Shown: piece by piece, positions 1 to 9,015 of the stretch
Layout of the letters: every line of letters begins with the position of its first letter
How positions within the stretch are numbered: the first letter of the stretch is position 1
Source of the DNA: Fictibacillus aquaticus
Lineage (GTDB): Bacteria > Bacillota > Bacilli > Bacillales > Fictibacillaceae
NCBI RefSeq assembly: GCF_002245695.1
Contig: NZ_NOII01000001.1
Coordinates: 682,001-746,000 of the forward strand
DNA length: 64,000 bases
Reading direction: 5' to 3'
Notes under the pieces: model-generated
What the model saw: only the letters and a program-made list of their open reading frames with translations
The model's database searches: none
What the model was told of the DNA's origin: nothing
Position numbers and translations under genes: made by a program

Positions 1-560
1 AGCTCTGCTGAGGAAAGCTCCTGCTGTTCGTAATATCGGCTTAGAACATCACTTGCTACGTACACTTCCTTATATCCGCTGTACGTCTGGTCATCCCTGT
101 CCACTACTCTGTCACTTAGAAAGTCTTCCGCATCAATTCCAAGGGCGTCAGCCTTCACCCTCACAAGGACATCTTTGCTTACAAGTATCACTTTCTTGCC
201 TGCGGGCTTTGTTTTCTCTTCTGCCGCCAGATTGGATGCTACAGCAATAATCCGGTTGTCATTTGATGCCTCAATAAATGTATCCTGAAGCCTTTGAAAT
301 GATCTGTTGTTCAGCTCTACACGGAGAGTACCTCCCTGATCAAGCCTAACGCCTTCATGCAGCTTCCCATTCTGCCTCAATTTGTCTATCAGTCTTGAAA
401 ACTCACGCGCATTTCTTCCTATTTCATCCATATATCTTTTTTTAGAATCCAGCTCATCCAGCACTACAGCAGGAATTACAATATCGCACTGCTCAAAGGA
501 AAATATAGAATAAGGATCCTGAAGCAGAACATTCGTATCAAGGACGTATAATTTATCCAA
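1..560 (-). CDS. phoH: PhoH-family protein, N-terminal PIN domain part (partial)
   Basis: This is the 5' part of a gene that runs off the left edge of the window; about 186 codons are present. The reading frame opens with a PIN-like nuclease fold (start LDKLYVLDTNVLLQDPYS, with acidic residues in LDTN and DELDS), as in B. subtilis YlaK, where a PIN domain precedes a PhoH ATPase. The P-loop ATPase half would lie outside the window. The start is a TTG at 560 preceded by a strong AGGAGG about 9 bases upstream. Synteny with ylaI and typA supports the YlaK assignment. The role in RNA metabolism is known only by family; the cellular substrate is unknown. Confidence 0.85.
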   Translation of the reverse strand, partial: MDKLYVLDTNVLLQDPYSIFSFEQCDIVIPAVVLDELDSKKRYMDEIGRNAREFSRLIDKLRQNGKLHEGVRLDQGGTLRVELNNRSFQRLQDTFIEASNDNRIIAVASNLAAEEKTKPAGKKVILVSKDVLVRVKADALGIDAEDFLSDRVVDRDDQTYSGYKEVYVASDVLSRYYEQQELSSAE

Positions 561-753
561 TATCCGGCCTCCTGTCTTCTTCAATCAAAAAAGAGAGCTA
601 CTTGTGTATGTAGTTCAATGTATGAAGAAATAACAGAAGTTAGAAGTTTTTCCCGAAGTGTTAAGAAAGGAAGGTTTAGCTCCAAGTTAAGAATGAATAC
701 AACCTTGACGTCTGTATGCTATACTTGTTTTAAGAAAAACAGAGGTGACAGGT

Positions 754-954
754 ATGCGTGTAAAATGCGTTTTATGTGACAAAATTGATGTGATTGAAGA
801 TCATTGCTCTCTTGCAAAAAAATTAAGAAACCGCCCGATCCATACGTATATGTGCCCGAAATGCAAAGAAAGAATTACGGATAAAACAGAACGGCGTGCG
901 GCAACCGGCAATTTTTCATTGTATAGAAGTCCCGAAAAAGAAAATGACTGGTAA
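754..954 (+). CDS. ylaI: YlaI family zinc-ribbon protein (DUF2197)
   Basis: Small protein of 66 residues with two CxxC pairs (CVLC near residues 5-8 and CPKC near 36-39), expected to bind one zinc ion. The central LRNRPIHTYMCPKC stretch matches B. subtilis YlaI, a conserved Bacillus protein of unknown function. The ATG at 754 is chosen because AGAGGTGA lies 6 bases upstream; an in-frame GTG at 745 overlaps that site and is unlikely to be used. The last 11 bases overlap the start of the next gene, so the two are probably translated together. Confidence 0.85.
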   Translation: MRVKCVLCDKIDVIEDHCSLAKKLRNRPIHTYMCPKCKERITDKTERRAATGNFSLYRSPEKENDW

Positions 955-1381
955 ACGGATAAAAGCTGCGGCTGTTTTAAGCGGTATTTTTGCAGGTTTC
1001 TGGCTCGGGTTTCTTTTCTATGCCATCCAGAAGCTGACTAATATCAGACTTTATGATTTTTTGCTGAACATCGACTTCCTCCCGCTTCCTGCTGAAGTGA
1101 CACACAACGTCATCATTCAATGGACACTGCATCTTTTTATTTCTTTACTTCTTGCATTCCTCTTAGTTAAAACGGCACTAAAGCGGAAGACCCTTTTAAT
1201 CCCCCTCTCTTTTGGGATTAACCTGGCTGTTTCGTTAACTTTTTTCCCGTTAGAATCTGCGGCAGAGGAAAAAATAATAGCCCCTACCGTTCAAAATTTC
1301 GGCATTTGGGCTGCTGGACATATGATCTATGCCTGGGTTCTGGCATCTTCTATTAAAAGAATCATGTTTACACAAAAATAA
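944..1381 (+). CDS. Uncharacterised integral membrane protein
   Basis: The 145-residue product has four clear hydrophobic segments (about residues 7-30, 50-75, 82-102 and 117-137), a basic N-terminus (MTGKRIK) and a basic C-terminus, so it should sit in the cytoplasmic membrane with both ends inside. The ATG at 944 overlaps the end of ylaI, the usual sign of translational coupling. I do not recognise a catalytic motif. The size and four-helix layout recall small YqhR/YagU-type membrane proteins, but that is a resemblance of shape only. The gene ends just before a bidirectional terminator. Confidence 0.7.
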   Translation: MTGKRIKAAAVLSGIFAGFWLGFLFYAIQKLTNIRLYDFLLNIDFLPLPAEVTHNVIIQWTLHLFISLLLAFLLVKTALKRKTLLIPLSFGINLAVSLTFFPLESAAEEKIIAPTVQNFGIWAAGHMIYAWVLASSIKRIMFTQK

Positions 1382-1391
1382 AAGAATCATA

Positions 1392-1424
1392 AAAAAACCG
1401 TGCTGAAAATCAGCGCGGTTTTTC
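1392..1424. terminator. Bidirectional rho-independent terminator
   Basis: An A-rich and T-rich flank surrounds a GC stem (AACCGTGCTG ... CAGCGCGGTT with a four-base loop). It can end transcripts from the ylaI side on the plus strand and from the typA-ylaH side on the minus strand; its right edge overlaps the end of the minus-strand gene. Confidence 0.8.
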
Positions 1425-1694
1425 ATTATATTTTGGTTCAGAAAGGATGGAAAGATATAGTGAGTCGATATACTCTTTGGAAAAACGAAGCGTGTTTTGC
1501 TTACCGTCTTTTTCAAAGGTAACAACATAGCTGTCATCGATCACCTCTGCAGCTGCATCACTGATTTGATGATCTTCTTTTAAGATCTCATCAAAAAATG
1601 CAAAAGTATCCACCGCTGCTTTATCTTCAGGACGGCTGTCAGCAACTACTTTGATGCTGAGCCAGTTATAGAAGACGTCCTGAAGGTTCATCAT
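1410..1694 (-). CDS. Uncharacterised 94-residue protein downstream of ylaH
   Basis: A small acidic, apparently soluble protein with no transmembrane segment and no motif I recognise. The predicted structure is mixed: an N-terminal helix (MMNLQDVFYNWLSIKVVADSR), an acidic middle, and a beta-hairpin-like stretch (SYVVTFEKDGKQNTLRFS). The start ATG overlaps the last four bases of ylaH, with AAGGA at suitable distance inside ylaH, so it is coupled to ylaH in the typA operon. No B. subtilis counterpart is known to me at this place. No function assigned. Confidence 0.7.
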   Translation of the reverse strand: MMNLQDVFYNWLSIKVVADSRPEDKAAVDTFAFFDEILKEDHQISDAAAEVIDDSYVVTFEKDGKQNTLRFSKEYIDSLYLSILSEPKYNEKPR

Positions 1695-2023
1695 GCATCC
1701 AGTTCCTTCTTCTTGCTTTTATAAAGCCTGTAGCGGTATGCACCTAAGAAAACAGCTGAGACAATCAGTCCTTCTGCTACAGGCAGCCCGATACCGAGTA
1801 TGGCTAAAGGAAAGCAGCCGATCAGCAGCAGAACATAGATAAAAAGAGATTTTGCGAGCGGCAGTTTTTTTGCGAATCCTAATTTATACACGATTACACA
1901 AAGTATCACAATAACTGCATAAAGCAGCCAAAAGCCTGTTGTCGCGTCGTTATCAATTCCTAGAAGGAGGGCAATAGAGGAGGAGTTCTCCCCTGTTGCC
2001 TTCATGATCTGATCATCTTTCAC
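1691..2023 (-). CDS. ylaH: YlaH-like membrane protein
   Basis: About 110 residues with an N-terminal soluble stretch and three hydrophobic segments (roughly residues 30-48, 56-74 and 78-94), ending in a lysine-rich tail (YKSKKKELDA). Size, layout and its place directly downstream of typA match B. subtilis YlaH, a membrane protein of unknown function. The GTG at 2023 is preferred because GGGGAG lies about 8 bases upstream; the first in-frame GTG at 2032 is too close to that site. Confidence 0.8.
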   Translation of the reverse strand: MKDDQIMKATGENSSSIALLLGIDNDATTGFWLLYAVIVILCVIVYKLGFAKKLPLAKSLFIYVLLLIGCFPLAILGIGLPVAEGLIVSAVFLGAYRYRLYKSKKKELDA

Positions 2024-2050
2024 CGTTACCACTCCCCAATGGCAAACTAA

Positions 2051-3880
2051 TTACTTAACTTTGTTTTTCTTTGTAACGCGTTCACGTTCGTTCTTATCTA
2101 GAATTTTCTTGCGAAGACGAATACTTTCTGGAGTAATTTCGCAATACTCGTCATCATTCAAGTATTCTAATGATTCTTCTAAAGACATAACACGAGGTTT
2201 TTTCATAGTAACCGTCTGGTCTTTATTAGCTGAACGCATGTTTGTCATCTGTTTTACTTTTACAATATTAACAGTAATGTCGTTTTCACGTGTATGTTCT
2301 CCAACGATCATTCCTTCGTATACTTCTGTACCAGGTTCTACGAATAGAGTACCGCGGTCTTCTACACCCATCATGCCATATTGTGAAGCTTTACCGTTCT
2401 CCATTGAAACAAGAACACCTTGACGTCGTCCGCCCACGTTTCCTGCTGCCATAGGCTTGTAGCTGTCAAAAGTATGATTTAGAATTCCGTATCCGCGAGT
2501 TTGCGTTAAGAATTCTGTTCCGTATCCGATGAGACCGCGAGCTGGCACTAAGAACTCAAGACGAACTTGTCCAGAACCGTTGTTGATCATGTTCAGCATT
2601 TCGCCTTTGCGGTCTCCCAATGATTCCATAATCGCTCCTGTATACTCTTCAGGAATGTCAATCTGTACGCGCTCTACTGGCTCGCATTTCTTGCCTTCGA
2701 TTTCACGGACGATAACTTCCGGCTTAGAAACTTGAAGCTCGTACCCTTCACGGCGAAGATTTTCGATCAAGATGGATAAGTGAAGCTCTCCGCGGCCTGA
2801 AACAGTCCATACATCTGGAGAATCCGTGTTATCAACACGCAAGCTGACATCTGTTTCTAATTCTGACTTTAAACGTTCTTCAATCTTACGGCTTGTCACA
2901 TATTTTCCTTCACGGCCAGCGAAAGGAGAGTTGTTTACAAGGAACGTCATTTTCAATGTTGGCTCATCAATACGAAGAATAGGAAGAGCTTCCTCCTGAC
3001 CTTCAGGGCAAACTGTTTCACCAACGTTGATTTCTTCCATTCCGGATACAGCGATAAGATCACCTGATTTAGCTTCTTCAATCTCAATTCTCTTAAGTCC
3101 TAAAAAACCAAATAATTTTGTAACACGGAATTTTTTAACAGAACCGTCTAATTTCATTAGAGAAACTTGCTGTCCAACTTTGATCGTACCGCGGAATACT
3201 CGTCCAATTCCGATACGGCCAAGGTAATCATTATAATCAAGCATAGTGACTTGGAATTGCAATGGCTCTTCACTGTTGTCAACAGGTGCTGGAATTGTTT
3301 CAAGAATAGTATCTAGTAGAGCTGTCATATCTTCATCTTGCTTTTCAGGATCTAAGCTAGCTGTTCCTTGTAGTGCGGAAGCAAAAACTACCGGGAATTC
3401 AAGCTGATCTTCTTCTGCTCCAAGGTCGATGAAAAGATCGATAACTTCATCGATTACTTCAAGCGGACGCGCGAAATCACGGTCGATTTTATTAACAACA
3501 ACAATTGGTGTTAATTTTTGTTCTAATGCTTTCTTTAATACAAAGCGAGTCTGCGGCATGCATCCTTCGTAAGCATCTACAACAAGAAGAACGCCGTCTA
3601 CCATTTTCATGATACGCTCTACTTCTCCGCCAAAATCAGCGTGTCCAGGTGTATCCATGATGTTGATGCGCTTATCTTTGAAATTAATAGCTGTGTTTTT
3701 AGCCAGGATCGTAATTCCGCGCTCTCTTTCAAGATCGTTGGAATCCATCGCACGCTCACTTACCTGCTCATTTGCGCGGAATGTTCCTGATTGGTGAAGC
3801 AGCTTGTCAACCAGCGTTGTTTTACCATGGTCAACGTGGGCAATAATTGCTATATTTCTTAAGTCTTCTCGACGTTTCAA
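2051..3880 (-). CDS. typA: Translational GTPase TypA/BipA
   Basis: This 609-residue protein is a full-length ribosome-binding GTPase of the TypA/BipA family, linked to 50S subunit assembly and growth under cold or stress conditions. Visible GTPase motifs are G1 ([10 protein letters not shown]), G2 with RERGITI, G3 (DTPGHADFG) and G4 (NKID). Domain II, EF-G-like domains III and V ([20 protein letters not shown]) and the BipA-specific C-terminal domain with its basic tail ([16 protein letters not shown]) follow in order. It leads a minus-strand operon with ylaH and is divergent from ylaF, as in B. subtilis. Confidence 0.97.
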   Translation of the reverse strand: MKRREDLRNIAIIAHVDHGKTTLVDKLLHQSGTFRANEQVSERAMDSNDLERERGITILAKNTAINFKDKRINIMDTPGHADFGGEVERIMKMVDGVLLVVDAYEGCMPQTRFVLKKALEQKLTPIVVVNKIDRDFARPLEVIDEVIDLFIDLGAEEDQLEFPVVFASALQGTASLDPEKQDEDMTALLDTILETIPAPVDNSEEPLQFQVTMLDYNDYLGRIGIGRVFRGTIKVGQQVSLMKLDGSVKKFRVTKLFGFLGLKRIEIEEAKSGDLIAVSGMEEINVGETVCPEGQEEALPILRIDEPTLKMTFLVNNSPFAGREGKYVTSRKIEERLKSELETDVSLRVDNTDSPDVWTVSGRGELHLSILIENLRREGYELQVSKPEVIVREIEGKKCEPVERVQIDIPEEYTGAIMESLGDRKGEMLNMINNGSGQVRLEFLVPARGLIGYGTEFLTQTRGYGILNHTFDSYKPMAAGNVGGRRQGVLVSMENGKASQYGMMGVEDRGTLFVEPGTEVYEGMIVGEHTRENDITVNIVKVKQMTNMRSANKDQTVTMKKPRVMSLEESLEYLNDDEYCEITPESIRLRKKILDKNERERVTKKNKVK

Positions 3881-4050
3881 TTCAATCTCTCTCCTTATTT
3901 AACCTTGTAAAGGTGTTCATTTAAAGTACCTTATTTTTGCTCAACTTTTGTATTATACCATACTTTTGAAAACATACTTTTTCTTTTTATGTATTTTCGG
4001 TAAACTATGGGTAAAGCTCTACAGATAATAAGAAAGGAGCGCAGCCATAA

Positions 4051-4233
4051 ATGAAATATAACTTCATGTTTTTCCTTCTTGCATTTTTCACAGCTCTTTC
4101 TATCGGCGGAATCGGTGTTGCTGTAAGTGAAAAAAGCATCCTGATCGCAGCCGTTTCTATTATTTTAGTCATTATATTAATGGGTGCTGGATTTTCTCTA
4201 AGAAAAAAGCTTCGAGAACAAAATCAGCAATAA
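4051..4233 (+). CDS. ylaF: YlaF family small membrane protein (DUF5325)
   Basis: Sixty residues with two hydrophobic segments (residues about 4-24 and 29-48) joined by a short turn, followed by a positively charged tail (LRKKLREQNQQ). Length, topology and position divergent from typA match B. subtilis YlaF. Function unknown. AAGGAGCG lies about 8 bases before the ATG. A strong terminator follows. Confidence 0.8.
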   Translation: MKYNFMFFLLAFFTALSIGGIGVAVSEKSILIAAVSIILVIILMGAGFSLRKKLREQNQQ

Positions 4234-4248
4234 GGCCGGTAAACACTT

Positions 4249-4283
4249 AAGGAAGAAGGGGGGCCCCTTCTTCCTTATTTATT
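4249..4283. terminator. Rho-independent terminator after ylaF
   Basis: An 11-base GC-rich stem (GGAAGAAGGGG with CCCCTTCTTCC) closes on a very short loop and is followed by a T-rich tail on the plus strand. It lies between the convergent ends of ylaF and the inositol monophosphatase gene. Confidence 0.8.
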
Positions 4284-5082
4284 TCTTCCCTAAAATAATT
4301 TCATTCATAACCTGTTCATGCAGTCCAGGCTTACCGCAGAACACACTGTTTTGCTGCAGCAATGATATTTCGCTTCCTTCAACAGTAGTAACAATCCCGC
4401 CTGCTTCTTCAATTAATATCTTACCTGCTGCAAAATCCCATGGAGAAAGCCTCATTGTAAGGTAAGCATCAATTCTTCCAGAAGCGACATATGCCATCTC
4501 CAGTGCAGCTGATCCATAAGACCTCGTTCCTCTTGATCTTTTTACAATTGGAAGAAGCTTTGTATGATCGATTCTTCTGTTTGGAGTGAGCCATGTGGCA
4601 TTAATGCCGAAAACACTTTCTTCGAGAACAGTTTCCTGCAATGACGGAAGTTTATTTCCATTCAAATAGATACCATTACTTTTTTCCGCGAAAAACATTT
4701 CATCTCTTGCTACATCATACACAAAGCCGAGAATACCTGTACCATTATGATAAATGCCTACTGAAACAGCAAAATTGGTCTGCTGATGAATGAAATTGGT
4801 AGTACCGTCAATCGGATCAATGATCCACAAAACACCTTTGCTGTCAGATATCTCGTCACCATAGCCTTCTTCACCCAGCACTTGGTGATCTGGATACGAC
4901 TCCCTAATATTTTTAATGAAAAAGCGCTCGATGCCCTTATCCATCTCTGTAACGAGATCAGCTGCATGAGACTTATATGTAATGGTCCGATCACCGTTAA
5001 ATGAATTTCGGATCAGCTTTCCTGCTTCAAATATCCACGCATCAGCTTTGCGCTTTATCTCTAACCAGTCTACGTTTTCCAC
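4279..5082 (-). CDS. yktC: Inositol monophosphatase family protein (YktC)
   Basis: The 267-residue product belongs to the FIG superfamily of metal-dependent, lithium-sensitive sugar phosphatases; B. subtilis YktC has inositol-1-monophosphatase activity. Metal-binding motifs are visible: ADLVTEMD, the GEEGYGDE loop, the signature WIIDPIDGTTNF, and the C-terminal SPWDFAAGKILIEEAGG. A GTG at 5082 is taken as start because GGGGAG lies about 7 bases upstream and the length then equals the family norm (about 265). The upstream in-frame ATG near 5154 would add 24 residues without a ribosome site. Confidence 0.93.
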   Translation of the reverse strand: MENVDWLEIKRKADAWIFEAGKLIRNSFNGDRTITYKSHAADLVTEMDKGIERFFIKNIRESYPDHQVLGEEGYGDEISDSKGVLWIIDPIDGTTNFIHQQTNFAVSVGIYHNGTGILGFVYDVARDEMFFAEKSNGIYLNGNKLPSLQETVLEESVFGINATWLTPNRRIDHTKLLPIVKRSRGTRSYGSAALEMAYVASGRIDAYLTMRLSPWDFAAGKILIEEAGGIVTTVEGSEISLLQQNSVFCGKPGLHEQVMNEIILGKK

Positions 5083-5136
5083 AATACCACTCCCCGTGAG
5101 GTTTACTACATTATATGATACCCTTACTCTGTTCAC

Positions 5137-5172
5137 AAAAAAACGAACCATCAAACGAAGATGGGTCCGTTT
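5137..5172 (-). terminator. Terminator downstream of the YkzI-like gene
   Basis: On the minus strand an imperfect stem (AACGGACCCATC pairing with GATGG-TTCGTT) is followed by seven T residues. It separates the small gene at 5196 from yktC downstream on the same strand. Confidence 0.6.
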
Positions 5173-5195
5173 TGATCAGCCTGATTCTTTCTCAA

Positions 5196-5384
5196 TCATG
5201 CTTCTAGTCTCACGAGTTCCTGCCGCATACGCTCCAGCTTTCGCTTGCATTCGTTTACAGCTTTTTGGTCCTGCGCCTTCAATGCATCCGACAATGTAGC
5301 TAGTTCATAATCAATTTCCAGTTTCAATACTGGAATCCGTCTCTCGGCATCCGTTTTCTTCAATGTTTGAATTACTTGTTTCAT
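5196..5384 (-). CDS. Small coiled-coil protein, YkzI-like by position
   Basis: Sixty-two residues, almost entirely helical and highly charged, with a heptad pattern through KLEIDYELATLSDALKAQDQKAVNECKRKLERMRQEL, suggesting a short helical hairpin or coiled coil. In B. subtilis the small gene ykzI lies between yktB and yktC, and this gene has the same neighbours, so a YkzI relationship is likely but rests on position. The ATG at 5384 is preferred; a GTG nine bases earlier sits too near the AAAGGA site. Function unknown. Confidence 0.65.
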   Translation of the reverse strand: MKQVIQTLKKTDAERRIPVLKLEIDYELATLSDALKAQDQKAVNECKRKLERMRQELVRLEA

Positions 5385-5524
5385 TTTTCCCACTTCCTTT
5401 CAGTATTTTTCTTACGTTATTTTATGAATTGAATTTTGTTATGGTACCATTGCTCCGCCTTTTTTCCGCATGTGCAAGTGTGTTAGAATCTATGGGTATA
5501 GTAGAGAGATGGAGGATTATATCT

Positions 5525-6151
5525 ATGTTCAATGGATTTAACGACAATGATTTTGATGTATTTAAAATAGAGGGTCTTGATGAAAGAATGAAGCAGCTGA
5601 TTGCTTTGATCCGCCCAAAGCTTGAAGACCTCGGCAAAGAATATTCCGCCGAACTTACTTCACTGACCGGTGAAGAAATGCATTTCCATGTCGCCAAACA
5701 CGCACGCCGCACAGTGAATCCCCCAAAGGATACGTGGGTCGCTTTTGCTCCTAACAAACGCGGCTATAAAATGCTGCCCCATTTTCAAATCGGCCTATTC
5801 GAGACTCATGTTTTCATCTGGTATGCTGTCATCTATGAAGCACCGATGAAAGAAGCTTTATCCAGCAAAATGCTGAAAAGCCTGCCTGTCATTAAAAAGA
5901 AAATACCGTCAGATTTCGTCTGGTCGCCTGATCATATGAAACCGGATGCGGTTCCTCATTCACAACTGAAAAAATCAGGATTAGAGGAACTGGTGCAGCG
6001 ACTAGGCAATGTCAAAAAAGCTGAACTTCTCTGCGGTGTTCATGTCCCGAGGGAAAAAGCTGTAAAGATGGACAAAAGCGAATGGCAGTCACTTCTGTCG
6101 GATACATTCGCAAAACTGATGCCTCTTTATGAAATCAATAAGCAGCTTTAA
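5525..6151 (+). CDS. yktB: YktB family protein (DUF1054)
   Basis: The 208-residue soluble protein matches B. subtilis YktB in length and position. Recognisable stretches include HFHVAKHARRTVNPPKDTW and the hydrophobic core LPHFQIGLFETHVFIWYAVI. The family is widespread in Firmicutes with known structure but no assigned function. The ATG at 5525 is preceded by GGAGG; an open frame runs further upstream but lacks a ribosome site and is not needed. It is divergent from the small gene at 5196 and followed by a terminator. Confidence 0.88.
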   Translation: MFNGFNDNDFDVFKIEGLDERMKQLIALIRPKLEDLGKEYSAELTSLTGEEMHFHVAKHARRTVNPPKDTWVAFAPNKRGYKMLPHFQIGLFETHVFIWYAVIYEAPMKEALSSKMLKSLPVIKKKIPSDFVWSPDHMKPDAVPHSQLKKSGLEELVQRLGNVKKAELLCGVHVPREKAVKMDKSEWQSLLSDTFAKLMPLYEINKQL

Positions 6152-6160
6152 GCATGAAAA

Positions 6161-6201
6161 AATAGTGGCGAGAAGCAGTTTGCCCGCTTCTTACCACTAT
6201 T
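6161..6201. terminator. Terminator between yktB and the nitronate monooxygenase gene
   Basis: A long stem (AATAGTGG-GAGAAGC with GCTTCTTACCACTATT) around a short loop lies just after the yktB stop. The T-run is weak, but the position between convergent genes and the stem length support a terminator role. Confidence 0.65.
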
Positions 6202-6251
6202 ATATTGCCGGTATGTAATTTGGTTTGGGTGAACATCATGGCTGGCTAAAC

Positions 6252-7223
6252 TTATCGCTGAAGCCTTTCATGAAGCTTATCCATTATACTTGCTGCCTCC
6301 TTCTCAATTGTCTTGAGAATTTCTTCTGCCTTCTGCACGGCATTAATGCCTCCAGCACCTTGGCCGGCCCAGCCGAAGCCTTCTTCTCCCAGCCCTTCAT
6401 AAATGTATTTTTTGTTTGTTTCTCCGCTTATATAATCCTTTAACACATCAAATCCAGCCTGATTTCTTTCCAGTTCCAATATCTTTTCCGTAAACGGTGT
6501 ATAAACAGCTCGTCCTGGCGCTCCAAGCGACCGTTTAATCACGACAGTATCTTGTTCAGAAGCATCAATGATTGCTTGTTTGTATGCTGGATGCGCGTGC
6601 TCGCATTCGGCAGCTGCTATAAACCTGGTTCCCATCTCTATTCCTTCCGCTCCAAGTGCCAGCGCAGCCGCAAGCCCTTTTCCATCTACGATACCTCCTG
6701 AGGCGATGACAGGTATGCTGACAGCCTCAACGACTCTTGGGATCAGCACTACTGTTCCAATATCATCCCTGCCGATATGTCCTCCGCCTTCTTGTCCGAC
6801 TGCCATAACGAAGTCAGCACCGCACTCTTCAGCTTTTTGCGCCTGCCTGACACTCGCGACAAGAACTAATGTTTTAACACCTGTTCCTTCAAGCCTCTTT
6901 AAAAATGGAGCAGGATTGCCTCCCGTTACGCTGACAATCTTTACACCTTCTTCAACAGCCGTTTCGAGCATATGCTCGTATTGCCTTCCGTGCTGGCCAA
7001 TCGCAAAATTCACGCCGAATGGTTTTTCCGTCAATTTATGTACTTCTCTTATTTCACTTCGCAAAGCCTCTTCATCCGGAAGAGACATTGCGGTGATCTG
7101 CCCTAGTCCTCCTGCATTTGAAACAGCAGCTGCAAGACGTGAATAAGCAAGATAAGCAAGACCTCCCTGTATAACCGGCACTTGTATTCCCAATCCTTCA
7201 GTTACCTTCGTTACTATTCTCAT
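6252..7223 (-). CDS. NAD(P)H-dependent flavin oxidoreductase, nitronate monooxygenase family
   Basis: A 323-residue FMN-binding TIM barrel of the nitronate monooxygenase / FabK group. Visible features are the N-terminal VPVIQGGLAYLA, AVGQEGGGHIGRD (the QG.E.GGH-type loop with the active-site His region), and the FMN-phosphate motif IASGGIVDGKGLAAALALGAEGIEMGTRF. The family includes enzymes that oxidise propionate-3-nitronate and enoyl-ACP reductases; the motifs fit the first group better, but the substrate is not certain. The ATG at 7223 follows AAAGGAGAG by 5 bases. It is divergent from speA. Confidence 0.88.
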   Translation of the reverse strand: MRIVTKVTEGLGIQVPVIQGGLAYLAYSRLAAAVSNAGGLGQITAMSLPDEEALRSEIREVHKLTEKPFGVNFAIGQHGRQYEHMLETAVEEGVKIVSVTGGNPAPFLKRLEGTGVKTLVLVASVRQAQKAEECGADFVMAVGQEGGGHIGRDDIGTVVLIPRVVEAVSIPVIASGGIVDGKGLAAALALGAEGIEMGTRFIAAAECEHAHPAYKQAIIDASEQDTVVIKRSLGAPGRAVYTPFTEKILELERNQAGFDVLKDYISGETNKKYIYEGLGEEGFGWAGQGAGGINAVQKAEEILKTIEKEAASIMDKLHERLQR

Positions 7224-7340
7224 GTTTACTCTCCTTTTTTGCATATTTACTTACATATTGTCTTGATTTTTGATATACTTCTTTTTGTTTTATATGTTCA
7301 ATGATATAGATAATTTCATTATAGATGAGGTGTGCGAATA

Positions 7341-8816
7341 TTGTCTCAACAAGATACTCCGCTGTTTACAGGACTGCGTGAACATGCGAAAAAAAACCCG
7401 CTGCAGTTTCATATACCCGGCCATAAGAAAGGCCGTGGAATGGATGAAGAATACCGTAATTTTATCGGCGAAAATGCTTTGTCTATAGACCTGATCAACA
7501 TTGCTCCATTAGACGATCTGCATCATCCAAAAGGGATGATCAAAGAAGCACAGGATCTAGCTGCCCAAGCCTTTGGCGCAGATCATACGTATTTCAGCGT
7601 ACAGGGAACGAGCGGAGCGATCATGACGATGATCATGTCTGTCGTTGGTCCTGGCGAAAAAATCATCGTGCCAAGAAACGTTCATAAATCGATCATGACA
7701 GCGATCGTGTTTTCTGGTGCGACACCGATTTTCATTCACCCTGAGCTCGACATCGACCTTGGGATTTCTCATGGAATCAGTCCAGATGCCGTAAAGAAAG
7801 CATTGGATCAAAATCCTGACGCAAAGGCTGTTCTCGTTATTAATCCTACTTATTTTGGCGTTGCAGCCGATTTAAAAGAAATCGTGGATATCTCCCATTC
7901 TAAGAATGTTCCTGTTCTTGTTGACGAAGCGCACGGGGTGCTCATTCACTTTCACGATCATATGCCGCTTTCGGCTATGCAGGCAGGTGCCGACATGGCC
8001 GCGACAAGTGTGCATAAGCTTGGAGGCTCTTTAACCGGAAGCTCCATTTTAAATGTTAGAGACGGACTTGTCTCACCCGACCGTGTCCAGACTATTTTAA
8101 GCATGCTCACGACGACATCTACTTCTTACATTCTTTTAGCTTCACTCGATGCAGCACGGCGCCGTCTCGCAACAGAAGGATATGCACTGATTGAAAAAGC
8201 CATCACACTCGCGAATGACACACGTGCGAAGATTAATGAAATTGAAGGACTTTATTGTGTAGGAGAGGAAATTCTCCGCACTAAGGCAACGTTCGATTAC
8301 GATCCGACTAAACTCCTGATCTCTGTCCAAGAGCTTGGCATTACAGGGTATGAAGCTGAAACATGGCTTCGCGAAAAACATCAGATTGAAGTCGAGCTGT
8401 CAGACTTGTATAATATTTTGTGTTTAATCACTACAGCTGACAAAGAAAAAGACACGATGATGCTGATTGAAGCCTTAAAGGAAATGGCAAAAGTGATGCG
8501 CAAGGATAAATCCGAAGAGACTGCTTCATTTCCGGTTCATGTTCCTGATATTCCTGTTCTTGCACTTTCTCCAAGAGATGCTTTTTATGCCCAGACAGAG
8601 TCTATCCCTTTCGAAGAATCAGCAGGGAGAATTATCGCTGAATTCGTGATGGTCTATCCGCCGGGAATCCCAATTTTCATCCCTGGTGAAATCATTACAG
8701 AGGAAAACCTCGCTTATATTAAAGAAAACTTAGAAGCTGGACTGCCTGTGCAGGGTCCTGAGGACGGCACTTTGAAAAATCTTAAAGTAATTAAAGAACA
8801 CGTTGCAATTAAATAG
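7341..8816 (+). CDS. speA: Arginine decarboxylase, PLP-dependent (SpeA)
   Basis: The 491-residue fold-type I Orn/Lys/Arg decarboxylase closely follows B. subtilis SpeA from start to end and should convert arginine to agmatine, the first step of polyamine synthesis in Bacillus. The PLP lysine is about K226 in ATSVHKLGGSLT; the DEAH motif near residue 195 contacts the cofactor ring. The C-terminal domain carries YPPGIPIFIPGE. The start is a TTG at 7341 with GAGGTG 8 bases upstream, giving the expected N-terminus MSQQDTPLFTGL. SR1 lies immediately downstream on the opposite strand, as in B. subtilis. Confidence 0.95.
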   Translation: MSQQDTPLFTGLREHAKKNPLQFHIPGHKKGRGMDEEYRNFIGENALSIDLINIAPLDDLHHPKGMIKEAQDLAAQAFGADHTYFSVQGTSGAIMTMIMSVVGPGEKIIVPRNVHKSIMTAIVFSGATPIFIHPELDIDLGISHGISPDAVKKALDQNPDAKAVLVINPTYFGVAADLKEIVDISHSKNVPVLVDEAHGVLIHFHDHMPLSAMQAGADMAATSVHKLGGSLTGSSILNVRDGLVSPDRVQTILSMLTTTSTSYILLASLDAARRRLATEGYALIEKAITLANDTRAKINEIEGLYCVGEEILRTKATFDYDPTKLLISVQELGITGYEAETWLREKHQIEVELSDLYNILCLITTADKEKDTMMLIEALKEMAKVMRKDKSEETASFPVHVPDIPVLALSPRDAFYAQTESIPFEESAGRIIAEFVMVYPPGIPIFIPGEIITEENLAYIKENLEAGLPVQGPEDGTLKNLKVIKEHVAIK

Positions 8817-8820
8817 CATA

Positions 8821-8855
8821 AAAAAATCCTCCGCATATCACGGAGGATTTTTTTA
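8821..8855. terminator. Bidirectional terminator shared by speA and SR1
   Basis: A perfect stem (ATCCTCCG with CGGAGGAT, 7-base loop) is flanked by an A-run and a T-run, so it can end both speA on the plus strand and SR1 on the minus strand. Confidence 0.9.
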
Positions 8856-8871
8856 GTTCTTCTTATTATTA

Positions 8872-8994
8872 CTAAACTTCTTGAACAGAGACTTCTTTGC
8901 AATTCGGACACTGTTTCGTATAAAGCGTTGTAACTTTTTCACCTTCAAAATGTTCCACTGTTGACTCGCATGTCTGGCAAACTATAGTACCCAT
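8872..8994 (-). CDS. sr1P: SR1P, GapA-binding peptide
   Basis: The 40-residue peptide starts MGTIVCQTCESTVEHFEGEK and ends with a second CxxC (CPNC). The opening MGTIVC and the EKVTTLY core match B. subtilis SR1P (39 residues), which binds glyceraldehyde-3-phosphate dehydrogenase GapA and promotes its interaction with RNase J1. Four cysteines in two CxxC pairs suggest metal binding. GAGGAGAA lies about 6 bases before the ATG. The gene for RNase J1, rnjA, is also in this window. Confidence 0.9.
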   Translation of the reverse strand: MGTIVCQTCESTVEHFEGEKVTTLYTKQCPNCKEVSVQEV

Positions 8995-9015
8995 TGGTCC
9001 ATTCTCCTCTCACTT

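Noticed and set aside
2061-2423. Plus-strand open frames opposite typA
   Set aside because: They lie fully inside typA, have no ribosome sites, and their products are low in conserved pattern; typA itself is complete.
5363-5524. Upstream extension of yktB beginning at 5363
   Set aside because: No ribosome site, hydrophobic residues unlike the family, overlap with the divergent small gene, and the ATG at 5525 has GGAGG in place.
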